From contig JANSYI010000025.1 of assembly GCA_024742475.1 (NCBI GenBank), positions 62,001 through 126,000 on the forward strand: a stretch of 64,000 bases of DNA, in the 5' to 3' direction. The notes under the pieces are model-generated. The model did no database searches. It was given only the letters and a program-made list of their open reading frames with translations, and was not told the DNA's origin. This DNA is from a bacterium. GTDB taxonomy: Bacteria; Myxococcota_A; Polyangia; Nannocystales; Nannocystaceae. Made by a program: the position numbers and the translations under genes. Shown here piece by piece: positions 9,831 through 21,025 of the stretch (positions are counted from its first letter, which is position 1; each line of letters begins with the position of its first letter).

Positions 9831-12197
9831 ATGCTCAGCGACGAACTCAAATCCACGATCAACGCGGCGATCGAAGACACGCAGGACCGACGCCACGAGT
9901 ACCTGACGCTCGAGCACCTCCTCCTCGCGCTGCTCGGCGACGCCAGCGCCTCCAAGGTCATCGAGGGCTGCGGCGGCAACATCGACGGCATCCGCAAGGA
10001 GCTCGAGGAGTTCCTCGACGAGTCGATGGACCGCGTCCCCGACGACGACGAGTTCACGTGCCATCAGACGATCGGGGTGGGCAGGGTCCTGCAGCGGGCC
10101 GTGCTGCACGTGCAAGGCGCGGGCAAGCGCGAGGTCACAGGCGCCAACATCTTGGTGGCGATCTTCGCCGAGCCCGAGTCCAACGCGGTCTACATCCTGG
10201 GCAACCACGGCATCACCCGGCGCGACGTCACGCTCTTCATCTCCCACGGCATCGGTCGCGGCGGATCGAAATCCCTCGTGCGGCGCGCCCCCGAAGAAGG
10301 CGAGTCTCCGGGCGCCGATCCGGAGATGGACGGCGGCGACGCCGACGCCGACCCGCTCGGCGCCTACGCCGTCGACCTCGCCGCCAAGGCCGAGGCGGGC
10401 CGCATCGAGCCGCTCATCGGACGCAAGAACGAGGTCTTGCGCCTCATCCAGGTGCTCTGCCGCCGCAAGAAGAACAACCCCGTGCTCGTCGGCGAGCCCG
10501 GCGTGGGCAAGACCGCCGTCGTCGAGGGCCTCGCGCTGCTCGTCCACGAAGGCAAGGTGCCCAAGTCGATCGAGAACGCCCACATCTACTCGCTCGACAT
10601 GGGCTCGCTGCTCGCGGGCACCAAGTTCCGCGGACAGTTCGAGGAGCGCCTCAAGGCGGTCATCAACGCGGTCGAGTCCGACCCCGACGCCGTGCTCTTC
10701 ATCGACGAGATCCACACGGTCGTGGGCGCCGGCGCGACCTCGGGCGGGTCGATGGACGCGTCGAACCTGCTCAAGCCGGCCCTGGCCAGCGGCTCGCTGC
10801 GGTGCATCGGCGCCACCACTTTCAAGGAGTTCAAGTCGGCCTTCGAGCGCGACGCGGCGCTCGCTCGGCGCTTCCAGAAGATCGAAATCATCGAGCCCAC
10901 CAAGGACGAAGCGCTGCTCATCCTGCAGGGGCTCTCCCCGGTCTACGAGTCGCACCACAACGTGCGATACGAGCCCGAGGCGCTCGAGTCGATGGTCGAG
11001 CTGGCGCACAAGTACCTGCGTGACCGCAACCTTCCCGACAGCGCCATCGACGTGATGGACGAGGTCGGCGCGGCTGCGCGCATCGACGTGCCGATGATTC
11101 GGCCCGAGCCCTCGGTCAACGACGCGCTCGACGAAGACGCTGAGCCCAACCCGGAGAACGACGCAGACGAGGAGGCCGAGGCGCGCCCCGAGCCCAAGGT
11201 GATCGACGTGCTCGCCGTCGAAGAGGTCATCGCCCGGATGGCCCGCATCCCGCCCAAGTCGGTCTCGACCGACGACAAGCAGCTGCTCGCCAAGCTCGAA
11301 GAAGGGCTCGGCGGGGTCATCTATGGCCAGGACGGCGCGGTCAAGACCGTCACGCACGCCATCAAGCGGGCGCGCGCAGGCCTCGGCCGCGACGACAAGC
11401 CGATCGGCTCCTTCCTGTTCGCCGGTCCCACCGGCGTGGGCAAGACCGAGCTCGCCAAGCAGCTCGCGCGGCTACTCGGGCTGCCGTTCCTGCGCTTCGA
11501 CATGTCGGAGTACATGGAGAAGCACAGCGTCAGCCGCCTCATCGGAGCCCCTCCGGGCTACGTGGGCTTCGATCAGGGCGGCCTGCTCACCGACGCCGTC
11601 AGCAAGCAGCCGCACTGCGTGCTCGTGCTCGACGAGATCGAAAAGGCCCACCCGGACATCTTCTCGGTGCTGCTTCAGCTGATGGACAACGCGGCGGTCA
11701 CCGACACGACGGGCCGAAAGACGGACTTCCGCAACGTCATCCTCATCATGACCAGCAACGCGGGGGCGGCCGACATGACCGCGCGCAAGGTCGGCTTCTC
11801 CGACGACGGCCCCGAGGTCTCCGACGCCACGCGAGCGCTCGAGCGGGTGTTCACCCCCGAGTTCCGCAACCGCCTCGACAAGGTCGTGTTCTTCTCGGCC
11901 CTGGGCAAGGACGTCATCCGCAAGGTCGCCGACAAGATGCTCGGCGAACTCGAGCTGCAGCTCATCGACCGCAACGTCCGCATCACCTACACCGACGCGG
12001 CCGCGGCATGGATCTCCGAGCGCGGCTACGACAAGCTCTACGGCGCCCGGCCCATGGCCCGCCTCATCGACGAGCGCATCAAGGAGAAGCTCGTCGACGA
12101 GCTCCTCTTCGGCAAGCTGGAGAACGGCGGCACGGTGCACGTGGACATGGACGACGGCGAGCTGACGTTCACGTTCACGAGCGAAGCACCCAACTAG
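9831..12197 (+). CDS. clpA: ATP-dependent Clp protease ATP-binding subunit ClpA
   Basis: A 788-aa AAA+ unfoldase with the N-domain (LTLEHLLLALL), Walker A1 GEPGVGKT (221-228), the Walker B FIDEIH, Walker A2 GPTGVGKT (532-539) and the sensor-2 region typical of ClpA. It hands unfolded substrates to ClpP. Two acidic insertions stand out: a Gly/Asp-rich linker between N-domain and D1 (around residues 158-175) and a Glu/Asp/Pro/Asn-rich stretch at about 425-455 between D1 and D2, longer than I expect for ClpA. clpP is not in this window. A purine-rich GAGGAA sits at normal distance before the ATG. Confidence 0.97.
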   Translation: MLSDELKSTINAAIEDTQDRRHEYLTLEHLLLALLGDASASKVIEGCGGNIDGIRKELEEFLDESMDRVPDDDEFTCHQTIGVGRVLQRAVLHVQGAGKREVTGANILVAIFAEPESNAVYILGNHGITRRDVTLFISHGIGRGGSKSLVRRAPEEGESPGADPEMDGGDADADPLGAYAVDLAAKAEAGRIEPLIGRKNEVLRLIQVLCRRKKNNPVLVGEPGVGKTAVVEGLALLVHEGKVPKSIENAHIYSLDMGSLLAGTKFRGQFEERLKAVINAVESDPDAVLFIDEIHTVVGAGATSGGSMDASNLLKPALASGSLRCIGATTFKEFKSAFERDAALARRFQKIEIIEPTKDEALLILQGLSPVYESHHNVRYEPEALESMVELAHKYLRDRNLPDSAIDVMDEVGAAARIDVPMIRPEPSVNDALDEDAEPNPENDADEEAEARPEPKVIDVLAVEEVIARMARIPPKSVSTDDKQLLAKLEEGLGGVIYGQDGAVKTVTHAIKRARAGLGRDDKPIGSFLFAGPTGVGKTELAKQLARLLGLPFLRFDMSEYMEKHSVSRLIGAPPGYVGFDQGGLLTDAVSKQPHCVLVLDEIEKAHPDIFSVLLQLMDNAAVTDTTGRKTDFRNVILIMTSNAGAADMTARKVGFSDDGPEVSDATRALERVFTPEFRNRLDKVVFFSALGKDVIRKVADKMLGELELQLIDRNVRITYTDAAAAWISERGYDKLYGARPMARLIDERIKEKLVDELLFGKLENGGTVHVDMDDGELTFTFTSEAPN

Positions 12198-12292
12198 CCG
12201 AACCGGGCTGCCCGGCCAGGCTCTCGGGCCGGTCGGGAAAGAACTTGGGATCGATTCCGGCGCGCGCGACACTTCGGCGTCAAGGAAGACTC

Positions 12293-12787
12293 ATGCCGAA
12301 GCCTACGACCCATACCGACGTGTTCGTTCCGCGCCCGTCGAGCGACGATCCCGTCGCGCGCGTTCACATCACGCTCACCTCCTCCATCGACGGCGGTCAG
12401 ATCACGGGACAGGTCGTCGAGGTCGGTCCGAGCCCCTCGAACACGGTCAGCGCCAAGACGAGTATCGAGCACCAAACCCAGGAGCTGCTCACGGTCGCGG
12501 CCGACATCCGAGCGACCGCGAGCCATCAGCAGGACCTGGAGGTCAACGGATCGCCGACGCAACCTCCGTTGGCATCTCATGGCGCGAACCTGCAGAAGTT
12601 CCAGTGGACGCAGAAACCATCGATCGAGGACCTCGAAGTCCGGATCAGCGGAACCCTCGGACCCGACGACCTCAATGCCCGTCTGGCCGTCGGGTCTGCA
12701 GGAGCGGCCGGAAGCGACTACAACGAGATCTGGCTCGTAACGCCGCGGGGCCTCACGGCAGCAAAGCTGATCGTGGAGTTCAAGTAG
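12293..12787 (+). CDS. Hypothetical protein, first of a tandem paralogous pair
   Basis: A 164-aa protein of no family I recognise, with no signal peptide or membrane segment. It opens with PTTHTD-V-VPRPS, the same opening as the next gene, and the two share the later pattern S-G-TLG followed by LxVxxS/SLR and a terminal 'AKxLVxF' motif. Predicted character is beta-rich and soluble, with no Cys. An AAGGAAG site precedes the ATG. It follows clpA by 95 bp on the same strand and may or may not be in its transcript. Confidence 0.7.
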   Translation: MPKPTTHTDVFVPRPSSDDPVARVHITLTSSIDGGQITGQVVEVGPSPSNTVSAKTSIEHQTQELLTVAADIRATASHQQDLEVNGSPTQPPLASHGANLQKFQWTQKPSIEDLEVRISGTLGPDDLNARLAVGSAGAAGSDYNEIWLVTPRGLTAAKLIVEFK

Positions 12788-12794
12788 GTCAGCC

Positions 12795-13292
12795 ATGCCG
12801 AGGCCGACCACCCATACCGACGTCTTGGTTCCGCGACCGAGTACGGAAGACCCCCCGGACGACATCCATGATGTTGGGCCCACGAGGGCCCGATTTACGC
12901 TCACCGCGACCTCCTCCGACGGCGTAGTCACGACCGAAGCGGTCTCCGTCGAGATCGGTGAAGGAAACACTGTGCGAGGCTCGACCGAAATAGGGCAGTC
13001 CCTCGCATCAGGGGAACTGAGGGTCGTGGCTCGAATCGGCGGAAGTGCGAACGTCGGGCTACAACTACGAGGCGACCCACAAGGGTCGGTCTCTGGTGAG
13101 ATGCCGGACTCCAGCACGTTCGAGTGGAGCCACGCAAACGACCTCAAGCGAGTCGCCATCGAGATTGGCGGCACGCTTGGAACGGAGGTTCTGCGGGCGA
13201 GCAAAGCCCGTGGAGGAGACTCCGGCGAAACGATCAACCTGTCGCTCCGCAAGGGCCCACCGCTTGCGAAAGTGCTCGTCTCATTCGACTGA
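12795..13292 (+). CDS. Hypothetical protein, second of a tandem paralogous pair
   Basis: A 165-aa paralogue of the gene 7 bp upstream. Both begin MP-(K/R)-PTTHTDV and end with AK-(L/V)-(I/L)-V-x-F, and both have an internal beta-strand-rich core with an ISGTLG/IGGTLG motif. Divergence elsewhere is strong, so the duplication is old. The last 12 bases overlap the convergent kinase gene. No function can be assigned; the small size, beta character and absence of a signal suggest a cytoplasmic protein or one secreted by a route without a cleavable signal. Confidence 0.7.
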   Translation: MPRPTTHTDVLVPRPSTEDPPDDIHDVGPTRARFTLTATSSDGVVTTEAVSVEIGEGNTVRGSTEIGQSLASGELRVVARIGGSANVGLQLRGDPQGSVSGEMPDSSTFEWSHANDLKRVAIEIGGTLGTEVLRASKARGGDSGETINLSLRKGPPLAKVLVSFD

Positions 13293-15902
13293 TGCGCAAC
13301 GCTCGGCCTCTGCGGTGAGGTCGGCATCACCGGCTTGACGGGCGAGCCGCAGCGCATCGCCGCGCGCTCGAGCCGAATCTGGGCCCGTGGCGAGACCGCA
13401 ACCCACGGCGCTCAACTCTGCTCGCGCGTACGCGTCGAACTCCGGTCGTTCAAGGGCCGATGCCTGTCGGTGATACGTCTCGGCGACGTCCCTCCGTTGC
13501 ATCTTCAACGCGGCCTGCGCAGCCGCAACCTTCGTAAAGTACAAGATCTCCGGCTCGACCTCTCGTGCACGGCCCGTATCCGCAAGTGCTTCCTCGAGCA
13601 CAGCGAGACTCCGCGCGGTCTCCCCGAGCGCGCCATGTGCCAGCCCGAGATTGTAGAGGATCTCGAACCTCTCGCCGTGGTCGGCGGCGGCGGGGACGAG
13701 CGAGAGGGCCTGTTCGTAGGCGACGACCGCGTCTCCAGAACGTCCACCGCGAAGATGGACCGTGCCTGCCGTGCGCCAGGATTGCGCGGCCCCGAGTCGG
13801 TCCCCGAGCTGCGCCTTGATCTCAGCAGCCTCTTCGAGCAGGACTGCAGTTTCCGGCGTCGGCTTCGCGGTCGACTCGAGCTCTCCGAGATTGTTGAGGG
13901 CGGACGCGAGTGCGCGCTCCCTCCCACCAACCGCGCGCAGCTTTGAGATCGCCGCGCGGTAGCTCTGCGCCGCCTCCTCCCGCTTTCCGGCGAGCGCGAG
14001 GACGTCGGCCGCAGCGACCTCGAACGCCAGCCGACTCTCGGCGTGGTCATGCCAACGACCAGATCGAGGATCGTAGTCGTCGATCACCTTCAAGAGCTGG
14101 TCGACACCCTCCCGCGCTGCTGCATCATCTCCGAGAAGCGCCGAGGCACGGGCAAACGCGAGCTCGGCCATCGGATGAAACCTGCCGATCTCACCGCCCC
14201 GAAGCCGAGCGCGAGACTCCATCGCGAGGCGGCGAGCCTCGTGCGCATGCGATTGGGAGAACGACAGCGCAACGGCGAGCAATGCCCGGAGCTGGACCGC
14301 AGACCCAGCCAGGTGCGGCTGCGAGGCGACATCGACGAGCTGCTCCTCCAGCACTGCGGTCGCGCGCTCGAGCTCGCCGCGGTTCACGAGCAACGCGCCA
14401 TAGTTCAGGGTCAGCTTCGTCTTGCCGTAGGTGGCCCCGCGCACGTCCTTCCATTCGCGATACGCCTGCTCGAGGGTGGAGAGCGCCTCTCGCTCACGAC
14501 CGAGACCGAGCATCACGTCGGCCTGGGCGCTCCGTTCGACGATTCGGTCCTGCAACGCCCGGTCGATTTCCTCTTCAGAGTCGGCGGTGAGCAGCCCCGA
14601 GTCGTCCTTGCAGTCGCGAAGGGTGAGCGCCGGAGCCAGCGCTCCTCGTGCTCTGCCAGCGCCTTCATCGAGTTCGTCGAACGTGAACTCGAGCCTCCGC
14701 ACCTTTCGGTCGAGGCATCGTTCCCGAGCACTCAACAGCTCGGTCGTGAGTCCGCCGCTGACGCGCGCTCGACACGTCGCCTGCTCGAACGCATCCCAGT
14801 CGGACATGAACTGGTCGAACTCGACCTCGAGTTCGCTCGATGGCCACTCGAAGTCGGCGAGCGTCCCAGCGAGCGCAACACGCCCTCGGTTCTCCACCGA
14901 CGTGCATTCATCAGGCGGCCTCGCCATGAAACCGGCGAGCCCCACGACGAGGGCCCCTCCAACCGCCCAACTGGCGCGTGCCCCAGTACGGGAAGGGCTC
15001 AGTTCATCGACCAGTGCCCGCATCGAGTCGAATCGCTCCGTCGGCGACAGCGCGAGACCTCGGACGAGGACGGTGCAAAGACGTCTTGGCAGGCCACGTC
15101 GCCGAACCTGTCTGGAGATTGTCGCAGCGCTCGCGCCATCTCGCGGCGCCACGCCGCGGCTCCGGCCAAGCCAGAGTCTCTCTCCACAGATGCCTTCGAA
15201 GAGGGTCGTACAGAACGCGAACTGATCGCTGGCTGCGGTCACATCACCGTCGAACTGCTCGGGCGCCATGTACGGAACCGTCCCCGCCGCGGAGGTCCTG
15301 CGGGGGTTCGACGCACTCGACGACACCGCGTCCTCCAGCTCCGCGGCGTGCTCCCGTGCCAGGCCGAAGTCGACCACCCGCACGCGCCCTGCACGGTCGA
15401 TCATCACGTTCGAGGGCTTGAAGTCCCTGTGCACCACCCCAGCCTCATGCGCGGCCGCGAGGCCCTCGCCGGCGGCGCGCATGACCTCGAGCACCTCCTG
15501 CCAGCTGCGCTCGGACTCGCTGAGCCACTGCGACATCGAGACGCCGTCGATCAGCTCCATGGCCAGGTACACGCCCTGCTCGCTTCGGCCGACGTCGTAG
15601 ACCGCGACGATGTTGGGGTGTTGTAGTCGCGCCAGGACCTTCGCCTCGCGTTCGATGTCGGCGACGATCTCCGGGTTGGCGCTGGCCCCCTTGGGAAACT
15701 TCAGCGCGACGTCACGGTCGAGCTTGAGGTCGCGGGCCCGGTGCACGAAACCCAGCCCGCCGCGCCCGATCTGTTCTCCGAGGCGGTACCGCCCCGCGAT
15801 CTCCACCGTCTCGCCGAACAGCTTGCCCAGCACCACCGCAGACGCTCGCGCGGCTTCCCCCTGGCTGGGGAGCGACGGGGGTCCGACACCAGAGCAGTCC
15901 AC
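13281..15902 (-). CDS. Ser/Thr protein kinase with TPR region (second kinase-TM-TPR)
   Basis: An 873-aa kinase. The Gly loop is GRGGLG (46-51), Leu replacing the usual Met; Lys68, HRDFKPSN (Asp160), DFG (Asp178) and YMAPEQ are intact. A membrane span lies at about 309-327 and a long helical TPR-like region follows. The GTG at 15902 was chosen because the frame has no good ATG before the kinase domain; a start nearer VVLGKLFGE is possible. It is divergent from an ECF sigma factor with only 65 bp between, so the two promoters overlap and joint control is plausible. Its 3' end overlaps the convergent paralogue gene by 12 bp. Confidence 0.88.
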   Translation of the reverse strand: MDCSGVGPPSLPSQGEAARASAVVLGKLFGETVEIAGRYRLGEQIGRGGLGFVHRARDLKLDRDVALKFPKGASANPEIVADIEREAKVLARLQHPNIVAVYDVGRSEQGVYLAMELIDGVSMSQWLSESERSWQEVLEVMRAAGEGLAAAHEAGVVHRDFKPSNVMIDRAGRVRVVDFGLAREHAAELEDAVSSSASNPRRTSAAGTVPYMAPEQFDGDVTAASDQFAFCTTLFEGICGERLWLGRSRGVAPRDGASAATISRQVRRRGLPRRLCTVLVRGLALSPTERFDSMRALVDELSPSRTGARASWAVGGALVVGLAGFMARPPDECTSVENRGRVALAGTLADFEWPSSELEVEFDQFMSDWDAFEQATCRARVSGGLTTELLSARERCLDRKVRRLEFTFDELDEGAGRARGALAPALTLRDCKDDSGLLTADSEEEIDRALQDRIVERSAQADVMLGLGREREALSTLEQAYREWKDVRGATYGKTKLTLNYGALLVNRGELERATAVLEEQLVDVASQPHLAGSAVQLRALLAVALSFSQSHAHEARRLAMESRARLRGGEIGRFHPMAELAFARASALLGDDAAAREGVDQLLKVIDDYDPRSGRWHDHAESRLAFEVAAADVLALAGKREEAAQSYRAAISKLRAVGGRERALASALNNLGELESTAKPTPETAVLLEEAAEIKAQLGDRLGAAQSWRTAGTVHLRGGRSGDAVVAYEQALSLVPAAADHGERFEILYNLGLAHGALGETARSLAVLEEALADTGRAREVEPEILYFTKVAAAQAALKMQRRDVAETYHRQASALERPEFDAYARAELSAVGCGLATGPDSARARGDALRLARQAGDADLTAEAERCASVE

Positions 15903-15967
15903 AACGCCTCGAGCATAACGCGTGCGGTCCCGGCCCCACGGCTCGGCGAGCTGATATCGTTGCGAGG

Positions 15968-16567
15968 ATGGATGAGCCCTCCGACCTCGAACTGCTCGAG
16001 GCCTGGCGCAGCGGAGACGCACAGGCGGGCAACGTGCTGTGCAAGCGGCACGTCGATGGGCTCTATCGCTTCTTCCGCACCAAGGTCAGCTCCGGCGCCG
16101 AAGACCTCGTCCAGCAGACGCTCACTGCCGCGGTCGAAGCCAAGGAGCGCTTCGCGGGTGAGTCTCCGTTTCGGGGCTACGTCTTTGGCATTGCCCGCAA
16201 CCTGCTGCGGGCCGAGTTCCGTCGCCGCTCCAAGGGTCCCAGCGATCCCGACTTCTCGACCCAGTCGATCGAAGACTGCGACCCCTCCCCGAGCACCGCC
16301 CTCCGCGAGGCCCAGCAGCGCGACCTGCTCGCCAGGGCGATGCGGCGGATCCCCGTCGACTTTCAGATCGCGCTCGAGCTCTACTACTGGGAGAACATGA
16401 CCGGGCCCGAGCTCGCCCAGGTCCTGGGCATCAGCGTGCCCGGCGTGCGCAGCCGTCTGCGCCGCGCGAAGGAGGCCGTCCGCGAGGTCATGGCGACGCT
16501 CGGCGCCGACGCCGACGACACCGCCACCAGCATGCGCTCGCTCGAGGCGCGCCCCGAGCCTGGCTGA
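15968..16567 (+). CDS. ECF-type RNA polymerase sigma factor
   Basis: A 199-aa sigma factor. Region 2 spans about residues 5-85 (LYRFFRTKV, the AEDLVQQTL motif, FRGYVFGIARNLLRAEFRR) and region 4 about 110-175 (RRIPVDFQIALELYYWENMTGPELAQVLGISVPGVRSRLRRAKEAV, here cited as one helix-turn-helix region). No zinc-type anti-sigma gene follows directly; the next gene is a membrane protein that could act as one. The divergent kinase gene 65 bp away is another candidate regulator, since kinase-linked ECF groups are known in bacteria; that link is inference. Confidence 0.93.
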   Translation: MDEPSDLELLEAWRSGDAQAGNVLCKRHVDGLYRFFRTKVSSGAEDLVQQTLTAAVEAKERFAGESPFRGYVFGIARNLLRAEFRRRSKGPSDPDFSTQSIEDCDPSPSTALREAQQRDLLARAMRRIPVDFQIALELYYWENMTGPELAQVLGISVPGVRSRLRRAKEAVREVMATLGADADDTATSMRSLEARPEPG

Positions 16568-16601
16568 AACTCCGCCTCCGCCCCGGCGTACTACCGATCG
16601 C

Positions 16602-16991
16602 GTGCTCGACGACGGACAAGCGGCCGCTCTGCGTGGCACCGGACGACGGCTCGCCGCAGGGTTGGTGGCCGCGCCCATGTTCGATGTCGCCGATGACCGC
16701 GGCATCCTCGGCGGGCTGGCCCGGCTCGACCTCGACGTGCTCACCGGCGTCGGCATCGAAGCCTGGCTGTGGCTGCTCTTCTTCGTCGGCGTGGCGGCGG
16801 GGTTTGCACACCTGTTCCCGACCCATGGTCGCTGGGGCCGAGCACTCTTCCTCGCGGCCGCCGCCGTTCCCGTCGGCGCGTACTGGCTGGCCGGCGGGCT
16901 GCGGCTCTCGGTGGCGCTCGCGGTGCTGTTGCTGGCGCTCGGGCTCGTCTCCTGGAGCATCGCCGGCTTCGATGCGGATCCCGCGCGATAG
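16602..16991 (+). CDS. Small integral membrane protein
   Basis: A 129-aa protein with about three membrane segments (roughly 45-72, 78-98 and 101-120) after a short soluble N-terminus. It starts with GTG, 34 bp after the upstream ECF sigma stop, and likely shares its transcript. It lacks the His-x3-Cys-x2-Cys motif of zinc anti-sigma factors, so it is not a standard one. No family recognised. It could be a membrane component of either flanking sigma system or a target of it. Confidence 0.6.
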   Translation: MLDDGQAAALRGTGRRLAAGLVAAPMFDVADDRGILGGLARLDLDVLTGVGIEAWLWLLFFVGVAAGFAHLFPTHGRWGRALFLAAAAVPVGAYWLAGGLRLSVALAVLLLALGLVSWSIAGFDADPAR

Positions 16992-17035
16992 CGGCTGCGC
17001 CCCCGCGATATACACTCGGACCAGACCCCGTTCCC

Positions 17036-17692
17036 ATGGCAGTGCGTCCCCACTCCCTTGCACCCGTGCCCGCCGGGGCGGCGACAGCGGTCGCCGCCAC
17101 CGACGTGCCGGGGTGGAACCCGCTCGAGCTGTTCACCGGCTCGCGGGGTGAGGAGGACACCCGTCCCGTCGCCACGCCCCAAGAGGTCGACTGGGACGCA
17201 GCCATGCAGAAGTACGGGCGACGGGTCGTGGTCTCGTTGATCGCGAAGGGCGCGCTTCCCGAGCGGGCCAAGGAGCTCGCCCAGGACGCGTGGCTTCGCG
17301 TCATTCAAAACCACCGCCACGGTCGCCTGGTCGAGGTCAAGCTGCCCGGCGTCGTGATCAAGCAGGCGTCGTTCCTCTGGCAGGACGACCGGCGACGCTG
17401 CGCCACCCGGTTCACCCACGAGTCCGTCGACGGCACCGTGCTCGCCCACCGCGACGAACGCGAGCTCGAGCAGCAAGCCGCGGCGCGCCACAAGCTCCGA
17501 AAGGTGCGGGAGATCATCGCCCGCGCCCACCCCAACGCACGTCGCGTCTTCGAGCTCATGTACGACGGCGAAGCCCGCTCCGCCGCCGAGATCGCCCAAG
17601 CCGTCGGTCTCTCCGTGCAGCGCGTTCGACAGATCGCCTGCGAGTTTCGCAAGACGCTCCGCTGTGAGTTGCAAGGAGGCTCCGATGCTTGA
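17036..17692 (+). CDS. Second ECF-like sigma factor
   Basis: A 218-aa protein with a disordered N-terminus of about 40 residues. Region 2-like helices follow (AKELAQDAWLRVIQNH, then PGVVIKQASFLWQDDRRRC) and a region-4 helix-turn-helix at about 165-210 (ARSAAEIAQAVGLSVQRVRQIACEFRK). Region 2 is more divergent than in the upstream sigma gene. The next gene is a zinc-type anti-sigma factor whose start overlaps this stop by 8 nt (ATGCTTGA), which supports the sigma assignment. ATG at 17036 was chosen; the longer upstream frame overlaps the membrane-protein gene and looks spurious. Confidence 0.85.
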   Translation: MAVRPHSLAPVPAGAATAVAATDVPGWNPLELFTGSRGEEDTRPVATPQEVDWDAAMQKYGRRVVVSLIAKGALPERAKELAQDAWLRVIQNHRHGRLVEVKLPGVVIKQASFLWQDDRRRCATRFTHESVDGTVLAHRDERELEQQAAARHKLRKVREIIARAHPNARRVFELMYDGEARSAAEIAQAVGLSVQRVRQIACEFRKTLRCELQGGSDA

Positions 17693-18284
17693 ACACGACC
17701 ACGCGTCGGCCGAGCGCTTGGCCGAGTATCTCCGTGGCGATCTCGACGCCGCCGCCGCATCCCTCGTCGAGGAGCACATCAGCTCCTGCCTCGTCTGCGC
17801 GAGAGCCCTGCGCGAGGAGGCTCAGCTCGAGATGCTGCTCTACGAAGCGCTCGACACTGCAGACGAAGCGGCTGGCTTCGACGTCGTTGCCGAGCCACTC
17901 GCCCCCGTGGCAAGCCGCTCCCGTCGCGCGCTGTGGCAGCGCTTCGTGGCCACCGTCGCAAACACCGCTGCCGCCGCTGCCGCCCTCGTCCTCGTCGTCT
18001 CCCCGGGTCAGCCTCTGGGCGCCTCGGGCTCGCAATCGGTGTCGATGGACGCCAGCGGCAACACCGTCACCGCCGCAGCCTTCGTCAATGACGACCTGTG
18101 TTTTCCCACGGTCGTTCCCGACCCCGCGGACGAGGACTGCGACGACCCCGTGGTCGCGGTGACCGATCCGGACGACTACCTCAGCCCGTTCGACAGCGAC
18201 TTGGGCGTGTCGAACGTCGTGGCGGTCAGGGGCACGGCGCTCAACGCCTGTTTGGTCGAGGACCTCGCCTGCGAACCGAGCTGA
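17685..18284 (+). CDS. Zinc-finger-type anti-sigma factor, membrane-anchored
   Basis: A 199-aa protein with an N-terminal ZAS-type motif, EEHISSCLVCARAL (His-x3-Cys-x2-Cys), in a helical domain of the kind that binds ECF sigma factors, then one membrane segment at about 88-106 and an outer domain with four Cys. A strong AAGGAGGC ribosome-binding site at 17672-17679, inside the upstream sigma gene, fixes ATG 17685 as the start. The 8-nt overlap with the sigma stop indicates translational coupling, so that sigma and anti-sigma are made in balance. Confidence 0.88.
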   Translation: MLEHDHASAERLAEYLRGDLDAAAASLVEEHISSCLVCARALREEAQLEMLLYEALDTADEAAGFDVVAEPLAPVASRSRRALWQRFVATVANTAAAAAALVLVVSPGQPLGASGSQSVSMDASGNTVTAAAFVNDDLCFPTVVPDPADEDCDDPVVAVTDPDDYLSPFDSDLGVSNVVAVRGTALNACLVEDLACEPS

Positions 18285-18339
18285 GTCGGTCCGAGGCGAG
18301 GCCATCTTCCATCCCCCTGTCCCCAAAAGCCAAGTCGGT

Positions 18340-18708
18340 CTACTTACAAGAATCGAATTCCAGCGGTTCGCTGGGTTGGAACGTCACGCCGGACTCGGTC
18401 CAGACGGCGGTCAGCTCGAAGCCGTCCTTCACCGCGCGGACCTCACCGAGCTCACACAGCAGGGTCTCGGTGTCCTGTCCGGTGGCATCGGGGTTGGCGA
18501 GCACGCATCGCAGCTCGCATGCGTTGCCCTGGGCTGAAGCGATCCCGACGGGCGTCGCCAGCCCCTTGGCCGTGTTCTTCGCCAGCTCGTCATGCGAGAC
18601 GGTCGCCCGTGCGCGGAGCGACACCGCCGCTTGCGGCGCGGCGTAGGCCAGCGCGGGGGCGATGATGAAGAGGCCGAGAGTGGCAACGGGGAGCAGCTTG
18701 CTGGGCAC
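18340..18708 (-). CDS. Small secreted protein, unknown
   Basis: A 122-aa protein with a signal peptide (LLPVATLGLFIIAPALAYA, cleavage after an Ala-Tyr-Ala) and a mature domain of about 95 residues with four Cys, including CELRC and a C-terminal FDSCK. GTG at 18708 is used because it puts the signal peptide at the N-terminus; GTG at 18726 is an alternative. It lies 71 bp downstream of the prolyl oligopeptidase gene on the same strand. No family recognised. Confidence 0.6.
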   Translation of the reverse strand: MPSKLLPVATLGLFIIAPALAYAAPQAAVSLRARATVSHDELAKNTAKGLATPVGIASAQGNACELRCVLANPDATGQDTETLLCELGEVRAVKDGFELTAVWTESGVTFQPSEPLEFDSCK

Positions 18709-18779
18709 GAAGTGGTCTTCGACCACCTCCGCGGGTTCTATAGGGGGACGCCACCTTTTCCCTGCGGCCCCGCCGCGGG

Positions 18780-20906
<2,127 letters not shown>

Positions 20907-20971
20907 GCCCGCAGTGTGGCATGTGGTCGCCTCGGCGACCGCTGCACCCATGGAAAACGGCGTCCATCCGC

Positions 20972-21000
20972 TTGCTTGCTGCGTCCGCGACGTTTACAAC
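20972..21000 (+). promoter_or_regulatory. Possible sigma-70-type promoter for the metalloprotease gene
   Basis: TTGCTT (20972-20977) and TACAAC (20995-21000) are separated by 17 bp, a standard spacing. A transcript would start near 21007, about 20 bp before the ATG at 21026. This is the most A/T-rich part of the intergenic region. Each box has mismatches, so it is a candidate only. Confidence 0.4.
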
Positions 21001-21025
21001 CTATGTGGGTTTAGGTCGGTTCGTG

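Noticed and set aside
9417..11357. 646-aa open frame on the minus strand opposite clpS-clpA
   Set aside because: It is opposite clear ClpS and ClpA coding; its composition (Val, Asp, Arg, His, Leu) is that of a frame shadow in very G+C-rich DNA.
15701..17779. 692-aa minus-strand open frame across sigma genes
   Set aside because: It crosses two sigma factors and a membrane-protein gene on the other strand, with typical shadow composition.
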